A DNA stretch of 64,000 nucleotides from CAG-964 sp902789345 (GTDB taxonomy: Bacteria > Bacillota > Clostridia > Oscillospirales > Acutalibacteraceae), in NCBI GenBank assembly GCA_052117325.1, contig JBQKJJ010000004.1; one strand, written 5' to 3'. The stretch's first letter is position 1, and each line of letters opens with the position of its first letter. Positions 1-7,941 of this stretch are shown piece after piece. The notes under the pieces were generated by a model. That model worked only from the letters and a program-made list of their open reading frames with translations. It had not been told where the DNA came from and searched no databases. The position numbers and the translations under genes are program-made.

Positions 1-1
1 T

Positions 2-268
2 GCAAGGTTGCCGGAGCTGGAGAATGCCAGTGAAGTTAAAATCTACTTTGCTCATCCATACACATCCTGTGAGAAAGGGACGATTGAAAACCACAACGGC
101 TTAATTCGACGTTTTATTCGCAAAGGAAAGTGTATTTCAGATTACAGCAATGAAGATATTCTTCGTGTCGAAATGTGGGCGAACGGGCTTCCACGCAAGA
201 TTCTTGGTTACCGCACACCGGATGAAGCATTCGATGATGAAATGGATTTGATCTACGCTGCAGTATGA
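2..268 (+). CDS. IS30-family transposase, C-terminal part (5' end outside window)
   Basis: Only the last ~88 codons are inside the window; the frame is open to the left edge, so this is the tail of a longer gene. The segment AHPYTSCEKGTIENHNG followed by LIRRFIRKG is the typical IS30 region around the third catalytic acid of the DDE triad (the E of GTIEN), and the PRKILGYRTPDEAF ending is the usual IS30 C-terminus. It would catalyse cut-and-paste movement of the element. The stop is at a normal place for the family, so nothing suggests 3' decay. Whether the 5' part is intact cannot be seen. Confidence 0.88.
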   Translation, partial: ARLPELENASEVKIYFAHPYTSCEKGTIENHNGLIRRFIRKGKCISDYSNEDILRVEMWANGLPRKILGYRTPDEAFDDEMDLIYAAV

Positions 269-282
269 CCCGAGTGGCCGCC

Positions 283-329
283 GGATTTTCCTCTTCTGGT
301 CGCCTGCGGCTCCCTCCAGAAGAAAATCC
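283..329. repeat. Hairpin downstream of the transposase stop
   Basis: GGATTTTC..CTTCTGG at 283-299 pairs with CCAGAAGAAAATCC at 316-329, with a 2-base bulge and a small GCC/GGC inner stem. There is no T-run after it, so it looks like an element-borne structure rather than an intrinsic terminator. Confidence 0.6.
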
Positions 330-422
330 GAAAGGTTCTCACCATCTAGCTGGTTCTAACACTAAAAATGCTCAACTTATTATTGCAATTGACCAATAAA
401 AATTAATATAAATACAAATACA

Positions 423-464
423 GCAAGAGGGAAAGCCAAAATATGGACTTTCCCTCTTGCTTTT
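423..464. terminator. Intrinsic terminator, usable on both strands
   Basis: GCAAGAGGGAAAG (423-435) pairs perfectly with CTTTCCCTCTTGC (448-460) and is followed by TTTT on the plus strand. It lies between the IS remnant and the 3' end of the ABC permease gene on the minus strand, so it can end transcripts from either side; the plus-strand T-run is better. Confidence 0.75.
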
Positions 465-521
465 ATAGGTGTGTAGGTGGTTGATTAAATTATATAATGC
501 AATACCCGGATCACTTGGTAT

Positions 522-2576
522 TTACTTGTAGTTTTTTGCCGTAACCTCGCTGCATCCGTCAATTTCCTTGCTGTATTTATTCAGCACAGCCTTTGTTTTT
601 TCGTAGCCGTCCTTAGGAATTACTAGCATTTCTCCACCGCCGAATCTCCTAATCTCATCAGATGTTATATTATCTAAATGCCTAGGCTTTATGAATAAAA
701 TACCGTCTGCATTGTCCAAATCTGTAAAGTGTTCAAATACCTTTTGGTCAGAGGCAAAATCCTCATTGTATGCCGCTATAAGCTCATTGGCAAATTCAGT
801 ATCGGAAACATCAATTTTCTTATTTTCGTCAACTGCCTGCATATTGTTATAGCTCATATTCAGCTCAGTGCCGTTTCCACAGCTTTGTATTATAAATTTA
901 CTTTCCTTAAAATAATTACCGGAGCATATTTCGTCAAGGTATTTTATAACAGTGTCTGTGTCAAAAAAGTCAGACGAATAATACCTGCTCTCTACAGATC
1001 CATCACCGTAACGATATCTAACACAAATATAATCAGTGTTCATAGTATACCAAAAATTATTACTATACCTTAAGAATGGAGTTTTTTCGTTGTATTCCTT
1101 AATAAGCTCATCATTAAGCTTATTCACTGCAGCTATTTCCTCTTTATTATTAAGTCTTAAAAGTCTTGAATAGCAGCTCATAAACCTATGCTGTTTTTTA
1201 TCAAATACTGTTCTGTAGTAATATGTGCTGTTATTGATATATTCGTCATAGTATTCGTCATAGTATTCGTAAAAGCTTTCATCGGATCCATTTGAAATAT
1301 CTTCTGAAACATCTTTTGAAACATCTTCGCCCAAAAATTCATTAATGGTATCACTGTAATTGTTGTTAATACTTGTTTCAACACTTACATATTTTACAGT
1401 TTTTATGTCAGGTGCCCACATATTCATACTTACCATACCTGTTGCGGTTAACAGATAAATAATCAGTGAAAGTACAACAGAAGCACCTAAGCAAGGTATG
1501 CTCTTTAAAATTCCGGAACCGCCTCGATTGTAAATACTTGTAATTATCAAATACGAAACAATACAGCCCATTACAGAGAACAGTACATACCATAAAAGCT
1601 GAACTGTACCCGACTTAACATCACCGCTTAAAGCTCCGGAAGCAGTGTAGCCGATATACACACCACAGGCTAAGCTTGAAATAATTATAATAATTATCCT
1701 TGGCAGCTTATATATAAAGCCCATCTGTACATTTTCGTTTTTGCGGCGCTTAAACAAAATAACAGCCCCTACAAACATAATAGCTGCAAAAATAATACTG
1801 TATATGCAGTATGGCACCATTGATGCATCGGACATAGATGTTTCTGCAGAACATACCAATATGCCCATAGAAGGTGACAACAAGCTGTGTTTAAACGGAT
1901 CTCCGTTGGTTAATAAATTTGATAATCCGTTGTAGCAAAAGTCAGCTGTACCTGCTGAAAAATTGTATACTAAATTCATAATAGCAGAAAATAATACAGG
2001 GTATGTTACATTAATAGCTACATAAGATATTACCGTATCTGCCACTGTTCCGCAGCAAACAGCCAAAAAGCTATACATGGCATATGCAAAAAGCGTCGGT
2101 GGAATAAGAGCTATGAAATATGTTAAACATACAAGTATATCACCGCACAAAAGCCCTGATATTAAAACAACAAAAAAAAGTGGTACAATAATTACCAACA
2201 GACCTGTAATGAAGTTCGACAAAAACAAGGTGCTACGCTTAATTGGCAGCGACATAACCAAGTCTGTACTTCGCCTGTTATGGAAAGACTTAAATAAATT
2301 GGCCGAAATTACTACCACAAATATATTTACAATAATGGAAACTATAAGCCAATTCGACTTAAATATTGATGTAATTGATTCCTCATTATCCAGAACATTA
2401 TACAGAACCTGCGCCCCTTCTCCGTTTCCCAATAATGATATTGCCAGCATAAAGGGAAATACAACTAAAAGTATTACAGAATATACTACAGACAAGCTTG
2501 TCAAATTGCGCAGATTCCATTTTAACATTCCGCAAAAGCCCTGACATTGCTTATTCGATGATGTGGTCGATGTCAT
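522..2576 (-). CDS. ABC-2 type transporter permease, large
   Basis: A ~684-residue integral membrane protein. Hydrophobic segments cluster in the first ~400 residues (at least nine), followed by a large, mainly hydrophilic C-terminal region of ~270 residues with Tyr/Asp/Glu-rich stretches that probably faces outward. The start chosen (MTSTTSSNK, 2576) has GGAGG nine bases upstream and lies within the end of the ATPase gene (26-base overlap); MLKWN at 2528 is an alternative with a weak site. With the upstream ATPase and GntR genes it forms a YtrA-type three-gene operon, usually linked to envelope stress or peptide export. The substrate cannot be told. Short 12-base tandem repeats occur near 1250-1340. 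Confidence 0.85.
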   Translation of the reverse strand: MTSTTSSNKQCQGFCGMLKWNLRNLTSLSVVYSVILLVVFPFMLAISLLGNGEGAQVLYNVLDNEESITSIFKSNWLIVSIIVNIFVVVISANLFKSFHNRRSTDLVMSLPIKRSTLFLSNFITGLLVIIVPLFFVVLISGLLCGDILVCLTYFIALIPPTLFAYAMYSFLAVCCGTVADTVISYVAINVTYPVLFSAIMNLVYNFSAGTADFCYNGLSNLLTNGDPFKHSLLSPSMGILVCSAETSMSDASMVPYCIYSIIFAAIMFVGAVILFKRRKNENVQMGFIYKLPRIIIIIISSLACGVYIGYTASGALSGDVKSGTVQLLWYVLFSVMGCIVSYLIITSIYNRGGSGILKSIPCLGASVVLSLIIYLLTATGMVSMNMWAPDIKTVKYVSVETSINNNYSDTINEFLGEDVSKDVSEDISNGSDESFYEYYDEYYDEYINNSTYYYRTVFDKKQHRFMSCYSRLLRLNNKEEIAAVNKLNDELIKEYNEKTPFLRYSNNFWYTMNTDYICVRYRYGDGSVESRYYSSDFFDTDTVIKYLDEICSGNYFKESKFIIQSCGNGTELNMSYNNMQAVDENKKIDVSDTEFANELIAAYNEDFASDQKVFEHFTDLDNADGILFIKPRHLDNITSDEIRRFGGGEMLVIPKDGYEKTKAVLNKYSKEIDGCSEVTAKNYK

Positions 2577-3426
2577 AACCAGCCGCCTCCATTTCACTAA
2601 TAAATATTTCCTCCAGTGTAAGAGGTAATGCCTGAACAAACACAGGGTTTAAAGAATTAATATAACTGTTAATATCATTAATATTACCACGAACAACCAG
2701 TGTATAAAGGTTGCCGGTATTCTTTACATCAACAATATCAAGTGGCTGACTAAACGCCGCCTGTATTCTGTACAGCTCCAGCTTTAAGCTGTCCAGTTCT
2801 TTTTCAAGCAACAAACCGCCGCAATGTAAAAAGCCCATATGGTCGCACAAATCTTCAAGCTCTCTTAAATTGTGCGAAGCTATTACAACAGTCATAGAAT
2901 TTTCAGCTATTTCACCGATTAAAAGTTTTTTAACAAGCTGGCGCACTACCGGATCAAGTCCGTCAAATATTTCATCTAAGAATAAATATTTAGGACAAGC
3001 AGACAGTGCCAGTGTAATTGCCACCTGCCTTTGCATTCCCTTTGACATTGTTATTATTTTTGTTTTCGTTTTCAGTCTAAATGCCTTTGACAGCTCTTTA
3101 AACTTTTCATCACTCCAGTTAGGGTACATCTCTCTATACAGGATTGCCGTATTTTCTACAGTTGCGTGATTTGAGAAATATGGGAAATCAGATACAAAGC
3201 AGCACTTCTCCCTAACCTTTGGATTGTCTGTAATATCTTCGTCGTCTATCGTAATTTTACCCTTGTCAGGTGTGTATACTCCCGACAATATTCTAAGCAG
3301 CGTACTTTTACCACTGCCGTTTGAGCCTACCAATCCAAAAACCGACGCTGTGGGGATTTGTACAGTAAGCTTATCCAAAGCCTTAACATCGCCAAAGCTT
3401 TTTGAAATATTACATATGTCTATCAA
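2551..3426 (-). CDS. ABC transporter ATP-binding protein
   Basis: 291 residues. Walker A is GSNGSGKST (~residues 36-44), the signature is degenerate (MSKGMQRQ, as is usual in this branch), Walker B is YLFLDEIFDGLDP, and the H-loop is IASHN. A ~90-residue C-terminal extension follows the nucleotide-binding domain. The start is TTG at 3426 behind GGAGAGG. It lies 17 bases after the GntR gene and overlaps the permease gene, so it should energise that permease. Its closest functional relatives are YtrB/BcrA-type exporters; the transported compound is unknown. Confidence 0.92.
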   Translation of the reverse strand: MIDICNISKSFGDVKALDKLTVQIPTASVFGLVGSNGSGKSTLLRILSGVYTPDKGKITIDDEDITDNPKVREKCCFVSDFPYFSNHATVENTAILYREMYPNWSDEKFKELSKAFRLKTKTKIITMSKGMQRQVAITLALSACPKYLFLDEIFDGLDPVVRQLVKKLLIGEIAENSMTVVIASHNLRELEDLCDHMGFLHCGGLLLEKELDSLKLELYRIQAAFSQPLDIVDVKNTGNLYTLVVRGNINDINSYINSLNPVFVQALPLTLEEIFISEMEAAGYDIDHIIE

Positions 3427-3443
3427 TTACTGACCTCTCCTTT

Positions 3444-3800
3444 TCAATAAATTTTATCAACAATTTTTAATACCTCATTTTTTCCTATGCCCAGATTTTT
3501 GGCTTCAGCTACACTTTGCTCAATTTTATCCAGAGCCTCCAGTTTTTTGCCGCTTACCGCATTAAGCTGCGGTGCAACAAAAGAACCCTTGCCAACTACC
3601 GAATAAATTATGCCGTCCTGCTCTAAAGCTTTGTACGCCTTTGAAACCGTGTTAGGATTTACACTTAGCTGCGTTGCTAACTGCCTTACAGGCGGCAGCT
3701 GCTGCTTAGGCTGCAGCACGCCAAGTGAAATCAGCCTTACCACATTGTTATAAACCTGTTCATAAATCGGTTCACGACTTTGTAGGTTTATTGTAAACAA
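3444..3800 (-). CDS. GntR-family (YtrA-type) transcriptional regulator
   Basis: 118 residues: an N-terminal winged helix-turn-helix (REPIYEQVYNN..., LPPVRQLATQLSVNPNTV, SYVVGKGSF-like wing) and a short helical C-terminal dimerisation tail, the compact YtrA layout without a ligand-binding domain. The start is TTG at 3800 because AAAGGAG sits ~9 bases upstream and family members begin right at the (M)FTINLQSREPIYEQ segment; the longer frame upstream is the promoter/operator. It is the first gene of the operon with the ATPase and permease and probably represses it, being relieved by envelope stress. Confidence 0.9.
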   Translation of the reverse strand: MFTINLQSREPIYEQVYNNVVRLISLGVLQPKQQLPPVRQLATQLSVNPNTVSKAYKALEQDGIIYSVVGKGSFVAPQLNAVSGKKLEALDKIEQSVAEAKNLGIGKNEVLKIVDKIY

Positions 3801-3835
3801 ATCTGCAACACTCCTTTCTTGTAATACGGTGTATA

Positions 3836-3869
3836 ATTGTACTATCTCAATTAATACAATTAGTACAAT
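3836..3869 (-). promoter_or_regulatory. Candidate GntR operator (9-bp perfect inverted repeat)
   Basis: ATTGTACTA (3836-3844) and TAGTACAAT (3861-3869) are exact inverted copies separated by 16 bases. The repeat begins at the expected transcription start of the GntR-ABC operon, a position where a bound dimer would block initiation or elongation. Autoregulation by the first gene is inferred from position. Confidence 0.6.
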
Positions 3870-3872
3870 GTT

Positions 3873-3901
3873 AGTATAGCTCATACACTTGCTCTTGTCA
3901 A
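3873..3901 (-). promoter_or_regulatory. Sigma-A promoter of the GntR-ABC operon
   Basis: On the minus strand TTGACA (3896-3901), 17 bases, TATACT (3873-3878). The predicted start point at about 3866 falls inside the inverted repeat. Confidence 0.8.
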
Positions 3902-3937
3902 CAAAAATTTAACAAATTTTAAAAATATTTTTACGCA

Positions 3938-3987
3938 TAAAAAACACAGCCTGCTTCCGGCTTTTACCGAAAACAAGCTGTGTTTTT
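3938..3987 (-). terminator. Intrinsic terminator after the DUF4250 gene
   Basis: AAAAACACAGC (3977-3987 on the minus strand) pairs with GCTGTGTTTTT (3940-3950), with an inner CCGG-containing stem, and ends in a T-run when read on the minus strand. It can also work on the plus strand. Confidence 0.8.
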
Positions 3988-4030
3988 AATTTACTATTTA
4001 GTAATAAATTAAAAATATAATTATGTTTTA

Positions 4031-4207
4031 TTATACAAATTGGTTTTTACCCTCATCATAAGTGTAGTTTATAGTTGCCAACTTATCCTTAATTTCCTGT
4101 TCAGAAACATCAAGTGACTTTGCAAGCTCTTCAAGTGACGGGTAAAAGTCACGCAGCTGCGTATTTATATAGGACAGCAAAATTACAGGCTCCTGTGGAA
4201 TTGACAT
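4031..4207 (-). CDS. Small DUF4250-family protein (58 aa)
   Basis: A short gene that simple length cut-offs miss. The product begins MSIPQEPVILLSYINTQLRD and continues with FYPSLEELAKSLDVS, matching the small DUF4250 family of Firmicutes (about 55-60 residues, 'P-LLSYVNTQLRD-Y-SLDELC' pattern). AAGGAAG lies upstream of the ATG and an intrinsic terminator follows the stop. The C-terminal half looks like a helix-turn-helix-like helical unit, but the function of the family is unknown. It appears to be a single-gene transcript. Confidence 0.82.
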   Translation of the reverse strand: MSIPQEPVILLSYINTQLRDFYPSLEELAKSLDVSEQEIKDKLATINYTYDEGKNQFV

Positions 4208-4282
4208 TTTGTATCTTCCTTTCTGTCTTAGTCTGTTTTAATTATACACTGAAAATTCTATACGGTCAAACAGCAGAAGCAC

Positions 4283-5035
4283 CTACTGCTTCTTTTTCTG
4301 TATATGCGCCGAGATTTTCAGCATAAGCTTATTAGGTGTAAAGCGCAGTAAAAATACCCCCAGCTTCATTTGTAAGCCCGGTATAATATACAGCTTACCC
4401 TTAAGCGCTTTTTCTATTGCATATCTTGCCACATATTCACTGCTTAGTCCCTTTAACGCAAATTTAACATCGGCAACATCATTAAACTCTGTATTTACAG
4501 GGCCAGGACAAAGCACGGACACACTTACATTGGAATTTTTTTCTTTTAGTTCTTGGTAAACAGCCTCTGTCAGCCGCCTAACATAATTTTTAGTTGCATA
4601 ATATGTGCTTAGATACGGCCCTGCCATATATGCGGCAGAGGAAGCAACATTAAGAATTATACCTCTGTCCTTCTCTGCAAAATCCTTTAAAAACAGCTTG
4701 GTAAGCATATGCACCGAAACAACATTTGTTTTAATCATACTAAGCTCTCTGTTAAGGTCTGTGCTTAAAAACTCGCCTGCCAAACCAAAGCCTGCGTTAT
4801 TTACAAGCATATCTACGCCCTTATCTTTAACGGAATTATACAGCTCCGCACAATTTTCTTCTGTTGAAACATCACATTTTATTATTTCAACGGAAACTCC
4901 TGTAATTTCATTTTTTATTTCTTCAAGCCTGTCTGTTCTTCTTGCAACCAATATTAGGTCACAGCCTCTTTTAGCAAGCTCTCTTGCCATATCTCTGCCA
5001 ATGCCCGAGCTTGCACCTGTTATTAACGCTTTCAA
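4283..5035 (-). CDS. Short-chain dehydrogenase/reductase (classical SDR)
   Basis: 250 residues, normal for a classical SDR. The N-terminal nucleotide-binding motif is TGASSGIG (residues 6-13); NNAG follows near residue 83; the catalytic Ser is in NVASSAAY and the catalytic Tyr/Lys in YYATK. Arg residues after the first beta strand (ARRTDR) suggest NADP(H). The start is TTG at 5035 behind AAAGGGG. It resembles DltE/YqjQ-type oxidoreductases; the substrate cannot be told. The next gene upstream on the strand ends 13 bases before it. Confidence 0.88.
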   Translation of the reverse strand: MKALITGASSGIGRDMARELAKRGCDLILVARRTDRLEEIKNEITGVSVEIIKCDVSTEENCAELYNSVKDKGVDMLVNNAGFGLAGEFLSTDLNRELSMIKTNVVSVHMLTKLFLKDFAEKDRGIILNVASSAAYMAGPYLSTYYATKNYVRRLTEAVYQELKEKNSNVSVSVLCPGPVNTEFNDVADVKFALKGLSSEYVARYAIEKALKGKLYIIPGLQMKLGVFLLRFTPNKLMLKISAHIQKKKQ

Positions 5036-5048
5036 CTAATATGCCCCT

Positions 5049-5876
5049 TTACTTTTTACTTTCCAGCTCCAAAATTTTCTTTGCAACGCTGTCTTGGGTG
5101 TTACTGCCTATTATCTCTGTGGCAATCTCCTTTAACTTTGGGTTTGCATTTTCTACAGCATAAGACCTGTCTGCAATTTTAAACATGGGTATGTCATTAA
5201 GAGAATCCCCAAAAACCACAAGCTCGTCACAATTCAGATAATTTTTCAGCTTTTCAACTGCTCTTGCCTTATTTGCAAGCTTTGGCATAATTTCGCACCA
5301 ATATTCAGTACGGTAAAGCTCCTGTTGAAATACAATATTATAATCAACACTGTCGGCAATGCTGTCATAAAGCAGCTGAAGCTCCTGCTGTCCCTCTATA
5401 AAGGTCACATAAAAAACCTCACCGCAAAACGACTCCTCCACACTGTTTACCGGCGTCATACGGCTGTCATCTTTTCTTCTGCCTAAATAATAATTAAAGC
5501 CCTCGCTTAAAGTCCCGTTTTTATTCCACTGTACTCTTTCCTGACCGTTCACAAAGGTATATACAAGAGGTGTAAAGCCAAAGCTTTTTGACAAATCCAC
5601 AAGGCCTTTCACCTGTTTTTCAGTAAAATTAACCTTGTGTAAACGGCGCTTTGCGGCACAGTCATAGACAAATGTACCGTTATATATAACAACAGGCAAG
5701 TTTATATTCAACCCTTTAGTTACTATTTCGGAGGATTTATTAGACCTTGCCGTAGCATATGTAAGGAAAATGCCCTCTTTTATCAGTGAGTTTAGTATAT
5801 CTGCACTTGTTTTTGTAACCTTGCCGGATTTATCAAGCAAAGTCCCGTCCAAATCCGTAACATACAGTCTTTTCAT
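5049..5876 (-). CDS. HAD-superfamily hydrolase, Cof type
   Basis: 275 residues. Motif I is DLDGTLLD at the N-terminus, motif II lies around TYATARS, and motif IV is VVFGDSLNDIPMF near the C-terminus; between them is a ~100-residue type IIB cap, the layout of Cof-type sugar-phosphate/pyridoxal-phosphate phosphatases. The start is ATG 5876, because GAGG lies nine bases upstream; a TTG five codons earlier would contain that ribosome site. It is followed closely by the SDR gene. The substrate is not predictable from the sequence. Confidence 0.88.
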   Translation of the reverse strand: MKRLYVTDLDGTLLDKSGKVTKTSADILNSLIKEGIFLTYATARSNKSSEIVTKGLNINLPVVIYNGTFVYDCAAKRRLHKVNFTEKQVKGLVDLSKSFGFTPLVYTFVNGQERVQWNKNGTLSEGFNYYLGRRKDDSRMTPVNSVEESFCGEVFYVTFIEGQQELQLLYDSIADSVDYNIVFQQELYRTEYWCEIMPKLANKARAVEKLKNYLNCDELVVFGDSLNDIPMFKIADRSYAVENANPKLKEIATEIIGSNTQDSVAKKILELESKK

Positions 5877-5993
5877 TTCATAACACCTCAATTATATTTA
5901 CAGGTTTTATTTTAAATTATTATCCTAATAAGTTTATGCAGCTTTCCAGATAATTATAACTTATATTAGTAGTATTTTCAAACATAAAACCAC

Positions 5994-6022
5994 AAAAAAG
6001 GCCACAGCAGAGAACTGTGGCC
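5994..6022 (-). terminator. Intrinsic terminator after dusB
   Basis: On the minus strand GGCCACAG (6015-6022) pairs with CTGTGGCC (6000-6007), followed by TTTTTT. Confidence 0.9.
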
Positions 6023-6028
6023 GAAATT

Positions 6029-6994
6029 TTACATACTATTCTTTACTTTTTCAACAAGTCTTAACAAGTCGTCATAGGTACACAGCCTGCCTGCCTCGTT
6101 TCTGAATGCCGCCGCACCGTGGAAGCCCTTTAGATAATATGCAATGTGCTTTCGTGCTTCCTTCATACCTATTTTTTCACCCTTGTACTCACATATCTTT
6201 TTAATATGCCTCTGCATAACCAAAAGTCTTTCATCGGCTGTTGGCAGTGGTATAACATTTTTGTTATTCAGAACATACTCATTAATCTGCTTAAAAATCC
6301 AAGGGTTGCCCAAGGCGGCTCTGCCTACCATCACCATATCACAGCCTGTCTGCTGAAGCATTTCAAAGGCTGTTTTAGCGTCTGTAACATCACCGTTGCC
6401 TATAACAGGCACATCAAGCTCCTGCTTTAGCTTTGCAATTATTTCCCAGTCGGCATAGGGCTTGTACATTTGCTTTGCCGTTCTGCCGTGTATTGTTACA
6501 GCCGAAGCACCATTGTCCACACAGTACCGTGCAACCTCAAGGGCGGTTAGGCTTTCTTCATCAAAGCCCTTGCGGATTTTTATTGTAACAGGAACATCTA
6601 CAGCATTTGCAACAGCCTTTACTATTTCGCCGCAAAGCTTTGGCGTTTTCATAAGTGCACAACCGTTGCCATTGCCGCTTATTTTGGGAGCAGGACAACC
6701 CATATTTATATCCAAAATATCAGGCTTAAACTGCATAGCTGTTTTTGCCGCCTGTGCCATAGTTTCAGGCTCGTTGCCAAAAAGCTGTACAGCACAAGGG
6801 TGTTCAATTTCTGAAACCTCCATAAGCTCAGTGGAGCGTTCGTTTTTATACGAAACACCCTTTGAGCTAACCATTTCGCTTACAACATATGCTGCTCCCA
6901 TTTCCTTACAGATTTCACGAAAGGCACGGTCTGCTACTCCTGCCATTGGTGCCAAGGCAACAATGCCGTCTATCTGAACATTTTTTATTTTCAC
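6029..6994 (-). CDS. dusB: tRNA-dihydrouridine synthase DusB
   Basis: 321 residues, a typical length. An FMN-dependent TIM barrel: LAPMAGV(A)D at the N-terminus, VVSEMVSSKG, DINMGCPAPKI, the catalytic cysteine in GNGCALMKTP, TIKIRKG, TIHGRTAKQMY, and VIGNGDV for phosphate binding; a C-terminal helical tRNA-recognition domain follows. It reduces uridine to dihydrouridine in the tRNA D-loop. The start is taken as GTG 6994 because GAGGTGAGG lies just upstream; a GTG three codons earlier overlaps that site. A terminator follows the stop immediately. Confidence 0.95.
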   Translation of the reverse strand: MKIKNVQIDGIVALAPMAGVADRAFREICKEMGAAYVVSEMVSSKGVSYKNERSTELMEVSEIEHPCAVQLFGNEPETMAQAAKTAMQFKPDILDINMGCPAPKISGNGNGCALMKTPKLCGEIVKAVANAVDVPVTIKIRKGFDEESLTALEVARYCVDNGASAVTIHGRTAKQMYKPYADWEIIAKLKQELDVPVIGNGDVTDAKTAFEMLQQTGCDMVMVGRAALGNPWIFKQINEYVLNNKNVIPLPTADERLLVMQRHIKKICEYKGEKIGMKEARKHIAYYLKGFHGAAAFRNEAGRLCTYDDLLRLVEKVKNSM

Positions 6995-7020
6995 AAACCT
7001 CACCTCGCAAATCTGGAAAT

Positions 7021-7917
7021 TTAAGTACCGGCCGCCTGTGCTTTTTTGACAGCGGCGGCTTTCTTTGCCTCCTCAGGGGACACATACGGGTGCGAGCTGT
7101 GCTTAACCTGCACACCCTCATATTTCAGCTTAAACTGTACTCTGCCGTTAAATTTTTTGTTACAGTAGTCACAGTTAAATGTAGCCCGAAAGTTTTTATT
7201 TTTTGACTGCCACTTATTAAGCCGTCTGCCTCTTCTTCCGCAAATAGGACACAGTGCATAAAACTGTTTTTTATCTATAAGAGGATTGTTAAACTCTGTA
7301 ATAACGGTATTTTTAAAACAAACTCTGTTGTAAAATTCTGCATTGACAGGCTTAATAAAGCTTTTAATTTTTTCCGGGTCATATACCTTTGCAAAGCATT
7401 TCCACGAAAGCAGGCTGTCGTCTAGGGCACGGTGCAGCTGGTCGCTGCCAAAATCAATGTTTAACAGCTCAGCCGCAGCCGAAAGTCCCATTTGCTTTGA
7501 CGGGTCTTCACGCTTTAAACAGTTTTCGCAGTAGCTTTGCAAATTTATATATTTTTCTAAAAACGCTATGGTTTTGGTTTTATTATAATACTCATTGTTA
7601 GTAATCAGGGTTTGAATGTCTGTTATACCCCAAGTAAGAATTACTGCGTCCTTTGAAAAAGCACTGAATTCTTTAATAACATGATTATAGGTATTATTGG
7701 TAGCTTCAATTTCCTCATTGCTTATATGTGTCAGCTCTTTTACTCTGCCGCAAATTTTCTTGCCGATTTGCGGCTTTATAAGCATAGAAAACTTATCAAC
7801 CAGCTCCATTTTGCTGTTGATTCTTACTGCACCAAACTCAATAATTTCGTTGATGTATTTCTTCTCTTTTTTGCTGTAAGAGCCGTTCCACTCTAAATCT
7901 AAAATTACAAAGTCCAA
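7021..7917 (-). CDS. DEDD-type 3'-5' exonuclease with C-terminal zinc ribbon
   Basis: 298 residues. The N-terminal ~190 residues form an exonuclease domain: DLEWNG (first DxE), NEIIEFGAVRI, LTHIS, and a late HRALDDSLLSWK (HxAxxD-like) motif, as in KapD/ERI-1-like DnaQ-fold nucleases. The C-terminal third holds CPICGRRGRRL and CDYCNKKF, a four-cysteine zinc ribbon probably used for nucleic-acid binding, ending in a Lys/Ala-rich tail. The start is TTG 7917, ten bases after AAGGA; a TTG three codons earlier touches the ribosome site. It lies between dusB and typA. RNA or small-oligonucleotide processing is likely but unproven. Confidence 0.82.
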   Translation of the reverse strand: MDFVILDLEWNGSYSKKEKKYINEIIEFGAVRINSKMELVDKFSMLIKPQIGKKICGRVKELTHISNEEIEATNNTYNHVIKEFSAFSKDAVILTWGITDIQTLITNNEYYNKTKTIAFLEKYINLQSYCENCLKREDPSKQMGLSAAAELLNIDFGSDQLHRALDDSLLSWKCFAKVYDPEKIKSFIKPVNAEFYNRVCFKNTVITEFNNPLIDKKQFYALCPICGRRGRRLNKWQSKNKNFRATFNCDYCNKKFNGRVQFKLKYEGVQVKHSSHPYVSPEEAKKAAAVKKAQAAGT

Positions 7918-7941
7918 TAATATCAATTCCTTAAATAATGC

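Larger units (their letters stand above)
1..392 (+). mobile_element. Right end of an IS30-type insertion sequence (boundary approximate)
   Basis: The transposase tail is followed by ~100 bases with a strong hairpin and then a CAACTTATTATTGCAATTGA segment at 372-391 that resembles terminal repeats of Firmicute IS30 elements. The left end is outside the window, so the inverted repeat cannot be confirmed and the boundary is a guess. Confidence 0.4.

Noticed and set aside
2077..2544. 155-codon plus-strand frame inside the ABC permease gene
   Set aside because: Antisense shadow of the hydrophobic permease segments; no start signal.
2577..2639. Longer permease start at 2639
   Set aside because: It lies deeper in the ATPase gene without a ribosome site, whereas 2576 has GGAGG at nine bases.
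3803..3884. Longer N-terminus for the GntR regulator starting at 3884
   Set aside because: The extension covers the operator and transcription start; the TTG at 3800 has a good ribosome site and matches the family start.
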